A DNA stretch of 8,837 bases. It comes from an uncultured Lachnospiraceae bacterium (GTDB lineage: Bacteria > Bacillota > Clostridia > Lachnospirales > Lachnospiraceae). Both the position numbers and the translations under genes were made by a program. The stretch spans positions 1-8,837 of the forward strand of contig CAJOLO010000056.1 of the NCBI GenBank assembly GCA_905235345.1, read 5' to 3'. Positions 7,099-8,837 of this stretch are shown here, in pieces (positions within the stretch are counted from its first letter, which is position 1; each line of letters starts with the position of its first letter). Under the pieces are notes generated by a model, which was given only the letters and a program-made list of their open reading frames with translations, made no database searches and was not told the origin of the DNA.

Positions 7099-8495
7099 CA
7101 ACAAGCTTCATTATCAGCAAGTGCCGCTTTTATCATGAGTGCACATTCAACTCTTTTCTTCTCCAAAGCACATCCCACATCATATGCATCCGTCAGATTA
7201 CCATGGAAATTATAGGAATTGGCAGCACAGCCGCCGCTACAATAAAATCTGGCAAAACAATCTCTGCATTTCGGCTTTGCATATACATTACAAAGCTTAA
7301 ACTCGTCCACAATTCCGGTATTGGTTATTCCTTCATCAACATTGCCAAGCTTAAAATCGGAAAGTCCGACAAACTGATGACAGGGGTACAGGTCACCCCA
7401 TGGTGTAACCGCTAAATATTCCGTGCCCGAACCGCATCCCGAAAGTCTCTTATATAAACACGGACCCCCGGACAAATCTATCATGAAATGAAAGAAATTA
7501 AATCCATTCTCTTCACGTTCTCTCTTAACCATCTCCTTTGCAAGAATATCATATTCCTCGCAAAGCTTAGGTACATCATCCTCTGTTATGGCATAATCCA
7601 TATCCGGGCCTGCTACCACAGGCTCTGCGGATATCTGCTTAAATCCCATATCCGCCAGATGAATAACATCCTTTGAAAAGTCAAGATTATGGTGAGTAAA
7701 TGTTCCTCTGACATAATAATTGGTCTGATGTCTCATCTCCGCCATCTTCTTGAATTTATCTATGATAAGATCATAACTGCCCTTACCGTTTCTGGTAGGC
7801 CGCATTGCATCATGAACCTCTCGTCTTCCGTCTATCGAAAGCACTACATTCGCCATCTCTTTTTCCGCGAACTCCATGACCTCATCATTTAACAGAACTC
7901 CGTTGGTTGTAAGGGTAAATCGAAACTTCTTATTATACTTCTTCTCCTGCGATCTGCCATATTCGACCAAAGCTTTGACCACATCGAAATTCATAAGCGG
8001 CTCTCCGCCGAAAAAATCTACCTCGAGATTCACACGGTTGCCGGAGTTGGCAATCAGAAAATCGAGTGCCTTCTTCCCGACCTCATAGCTCATCAGAGAC
8101 CTGTCACCATGATATTCTCCTTCTCCTGCAAAACAATACTTACAGGCAAGGTTACAGTCATGTGCAATGTGAAGGCACAATGCTTTCACCACAGTCTTAC
8201 GCTTCTTGAAATCAATTATGGCATCCTTATACACGTCCTCTGTAAAAAGCTGTCCGGCTTCCTTAAGCTCACCAATCTCTTCACAGGCCTCAAAGATATC
8301 TTCCCTGCTATAGCTGTTATGGCCGTTACCGTCTGTATTATTCAACGGTTTAGCAAGTATATCCGCTATCTCTTCCGGTGTATGGTCTTCATATAGCGCA
8401 ATCACATCATATACAAGGTCATCTACTACATGTACAGAGCCGCTGCACACATCAAGTACGATATTATACCCATTATTCTTATACTGATGTATCAC
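7098..8495 (-). CDS. scfB: SCIFF (ranthipeptide) maturase, radical SAM/SPASM protein
   Basis: Iron-sulfur enzyme that cleaves S-adenosylmethionine to make a radical and joins a cysteine sulfur to another residue of the ScfA peptide (thioether). 465 residues, normal for the family. N-terminal region about 1-95 resembles the peptide-recognition (RRE/PqqD-like) part. Radical SAM core: CNLACKYC with C114, C118 and C121, then FFGGEP at 161-166, TLTTNGV at 194-200, LSIDG at 219-223. C-terminal SPASM domain: C354-x12-G-x4-C372, then C410-x2-C413-x5-C419-x3-C423-x18-C442, the pattern expected for two auxiliary [4Fe-4S] clusters. The start is GTG at 8495, supported by AGAGGG 7 nt upstream. It lies just after scfA, its presumed substrate, and before secDF. 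Characterised relatives include CteB and Tte1186. The protein ends in an extra Cys (C465) of unknown role. Confidence 0.95.
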   Translation of the reverse strand: MIHQYKNNGYNIVLDVCSGSVHVVDDLVYDVIALYEDHTPEEIADILAKPLNNTDGNGHNSYSREDIFEACEEIGELKEAGQLFTEDVYKDAIIDFKKRKTVVKALCLHIAHDCNLACKYCFAGEGEYHGDRSLMSYEVGKKALDFLIANSGNRVNLEVDFFGGEPLMNFDVVKALVEYGRSQEKKYNKKFRFTLTTNGVLLNDEVMEFAEKEMANVVLSIDGRREVHDAMRPTRNGKGSYDLIIDKFKKMAEMRHQTNYYVRGTFTHHNLDFSKDVIHLADMGFKQISAEPVVAGPDMDYAITEDDVPKLCEEYDILAKEMVKREREENGFNFFHFMIDLSGGPCLYKRLSGCGSGTEYLAVTPWGDLYPCHQFVGLSDFKLGNVDEGITNTGIVDEFKLCNVYAKPKCRDCFARFYCSGGCAANSYNFHGNLTDAYDVGCALEKKRVECALMIKAALADNEAC

Positions 8496-8552
8496 TTTTA
8501 ATCCCTCTTATTGTATTTCTAAGCCATGCCCATCTTCACGGACACAACGAAT

Positions 8553-8608
8553 GAGCCGTTACGCCGTCAATTTCAAAATGAAACCGGAATAGCACAGTGC
8601 AACAGCTC
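8553..8608 (-). promoter_or_regulatory. Long structured hairpin between scfA and scfB
   Basis: In the transcript, GAGCTGTTGC (8608-8599) can pair fully with GTAACGGCTC (8562-8553), a 10-bp stem including two G-U pairs. Inside the 36-nt loop a second stem forms around TTTCA-TTT-TGAAA, flanked by CCG and CGG (8587-8564). There is no T tract after it, so it does not look like a standard terminator. Its place between a tiny, probably abundant, precursor gene and its maturase suggests a processing or stability element, or a partial transcription block, that would keep ScfA in excess over ScfB. The pairing is seen; the role is inferred. Confidence 0.45.
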
Positions 8609-8631
8609 TTTATTACCACTAATTAATATAA

Positions 8632-8772
8632 TTATCTGTTCTCGCAGGTCTGGTTTCCTACTGTACAAGATGTCTTACAAGCTGACTGGCATGATGTCTG
8701 GCACTCGCCACATCCACCCTTCTCCATTGTATTCTTCAATGTCTTGTCTGTTAAAGTCTTAATATGTTTCAT
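8632..8772 (-). CDS. scfA: SCIFF family ranthipeptide precursor (six cysteines in forty-five residues)
   Basis: A 46-codon gene starting with ATG at 8772 and ending in TAA. It encodes MKHIKTLTDKTLKN as the leader beginning and a Cys-rich C-terminal half containing CGECQTSCQSACKTSCTVGN. The six cysteines are residues 21, 24, 28, 32, 36 and 43, matching the family definition. AGAGGT 7-8 nt before the ATG is a good ribosome binding site. ScfB is expected to install a thioether; in studied relatives, as I recall, it joins Cys32 to Thr37, and both residues are present here (C32, T37). Such peptides were first called sactipeptides and later placed with ranthipeptides. Roles in quorum-like signalling have been proposed in Clostridium; the role in this organism is unknown. 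No transporter or peptidase gene is seen in the window. Very sure of identity because both the peptide and its neighbouring maturase match. Confidence 0.96.
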   Translation of the reverse strand: MKHIKTLTDKTLKNTMEKGGCGECQTSCQSACKTSCTVGNQTCENR

Positions 8773-8797
8773 AATATCTACCTCTCATCTAATAATT

Positions 8798-8823
8798 ATT
8801 ATATTGTTACATGATAATTCATG
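8798..8823 (-). promoter_or_regulatory. Possible scfA promoter (-10 box) with an upstream dyad
   Basis: A TATAAT on the minus strand (8803-8798) lies 25 nt before the scfA ATG, giving a predicted leader of about 19 nt that holds the ribosome binding site. No convincing -35 box lies at 16-18 nt spacing. Instead, the sequence CATGAATTATCATG (8823-8810), a dyad with 5-bp arms and 4-nt centre, sits between the -10 and the expected -35 position. It could be an operator for an activator or repressor, or chance in AT-rich DNA. The remaining bases to 8837 show no recognisable gene. Confidence 0.3.
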
Positions 8824-8837
8824 ACCCTGCCTATACG

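Overview
The window is a stretch of chromosome from a low-to-moderate GC Gram-positive anaerobe of the class Clostridia, most likely a Lachnospiraceae-type organism. This is inferred from three things: a SCIFF peptide with its radical SAM maturase directly beside secDF, a clostridial-type RecJ followed by a bifunctional Rel, and codon usage rich in ATA, AGA and AAG. All genes lie on the minus strand, so transcription runs from the right end (8837) to the left end (1). No plus-strand gene is supported.

Layout in transcription order: a short leader with a possible promoter and a small dyad (8773-8837); scfA, a 46-residue six-cysteine SCIFF precursor (8772-8632); a gap of about 136 bp with a long structured hairpin (8608-8553); scfB, the radical SAM/SPASM maturase (8495-7098); a 209-bp gap filled by five degenerate copies of a 38-40 bp tandem repeat (7098-6901); secDF, a fused SecD-SecF protein (6888-4630); a strong hairpin (4606-4581); recJ, a single-strand exonuclease (4553-2751); a gap of about 240 bp with a good sigma-A-type promoter (2659-2631); rel, a bifunctional (p)ppGpp synthetase/hydrolase (2511-244); and the first 48 codons of an MBL-fold hydrolase (144-1, cut by the window edge).

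Functionally, scfA/scfB form a ranthipeptide (SCIFF) system: ScfB is expected to make a radical-mediated thioether in ScfA. SecDF is the proton-driven accessory part of Sec export, RecJ serves recombination and repair, and Rel runs the stringent response. This neighbourhood (scfA-scfB-sec-recJ-(apt)-rel-MBL) recurs in Clostridia. The adenine phosphoribosyltransferase gene (apt) that often sits between recJ and rel is absent here, and a promoter-bearing AT-rich gap takes its place. The least explained elements are the 40-bp tandem repeat array that fills the scfB-secDF gap and reaches into the secDF ribosome binding site, and the structured RNA between scfA and scfB.
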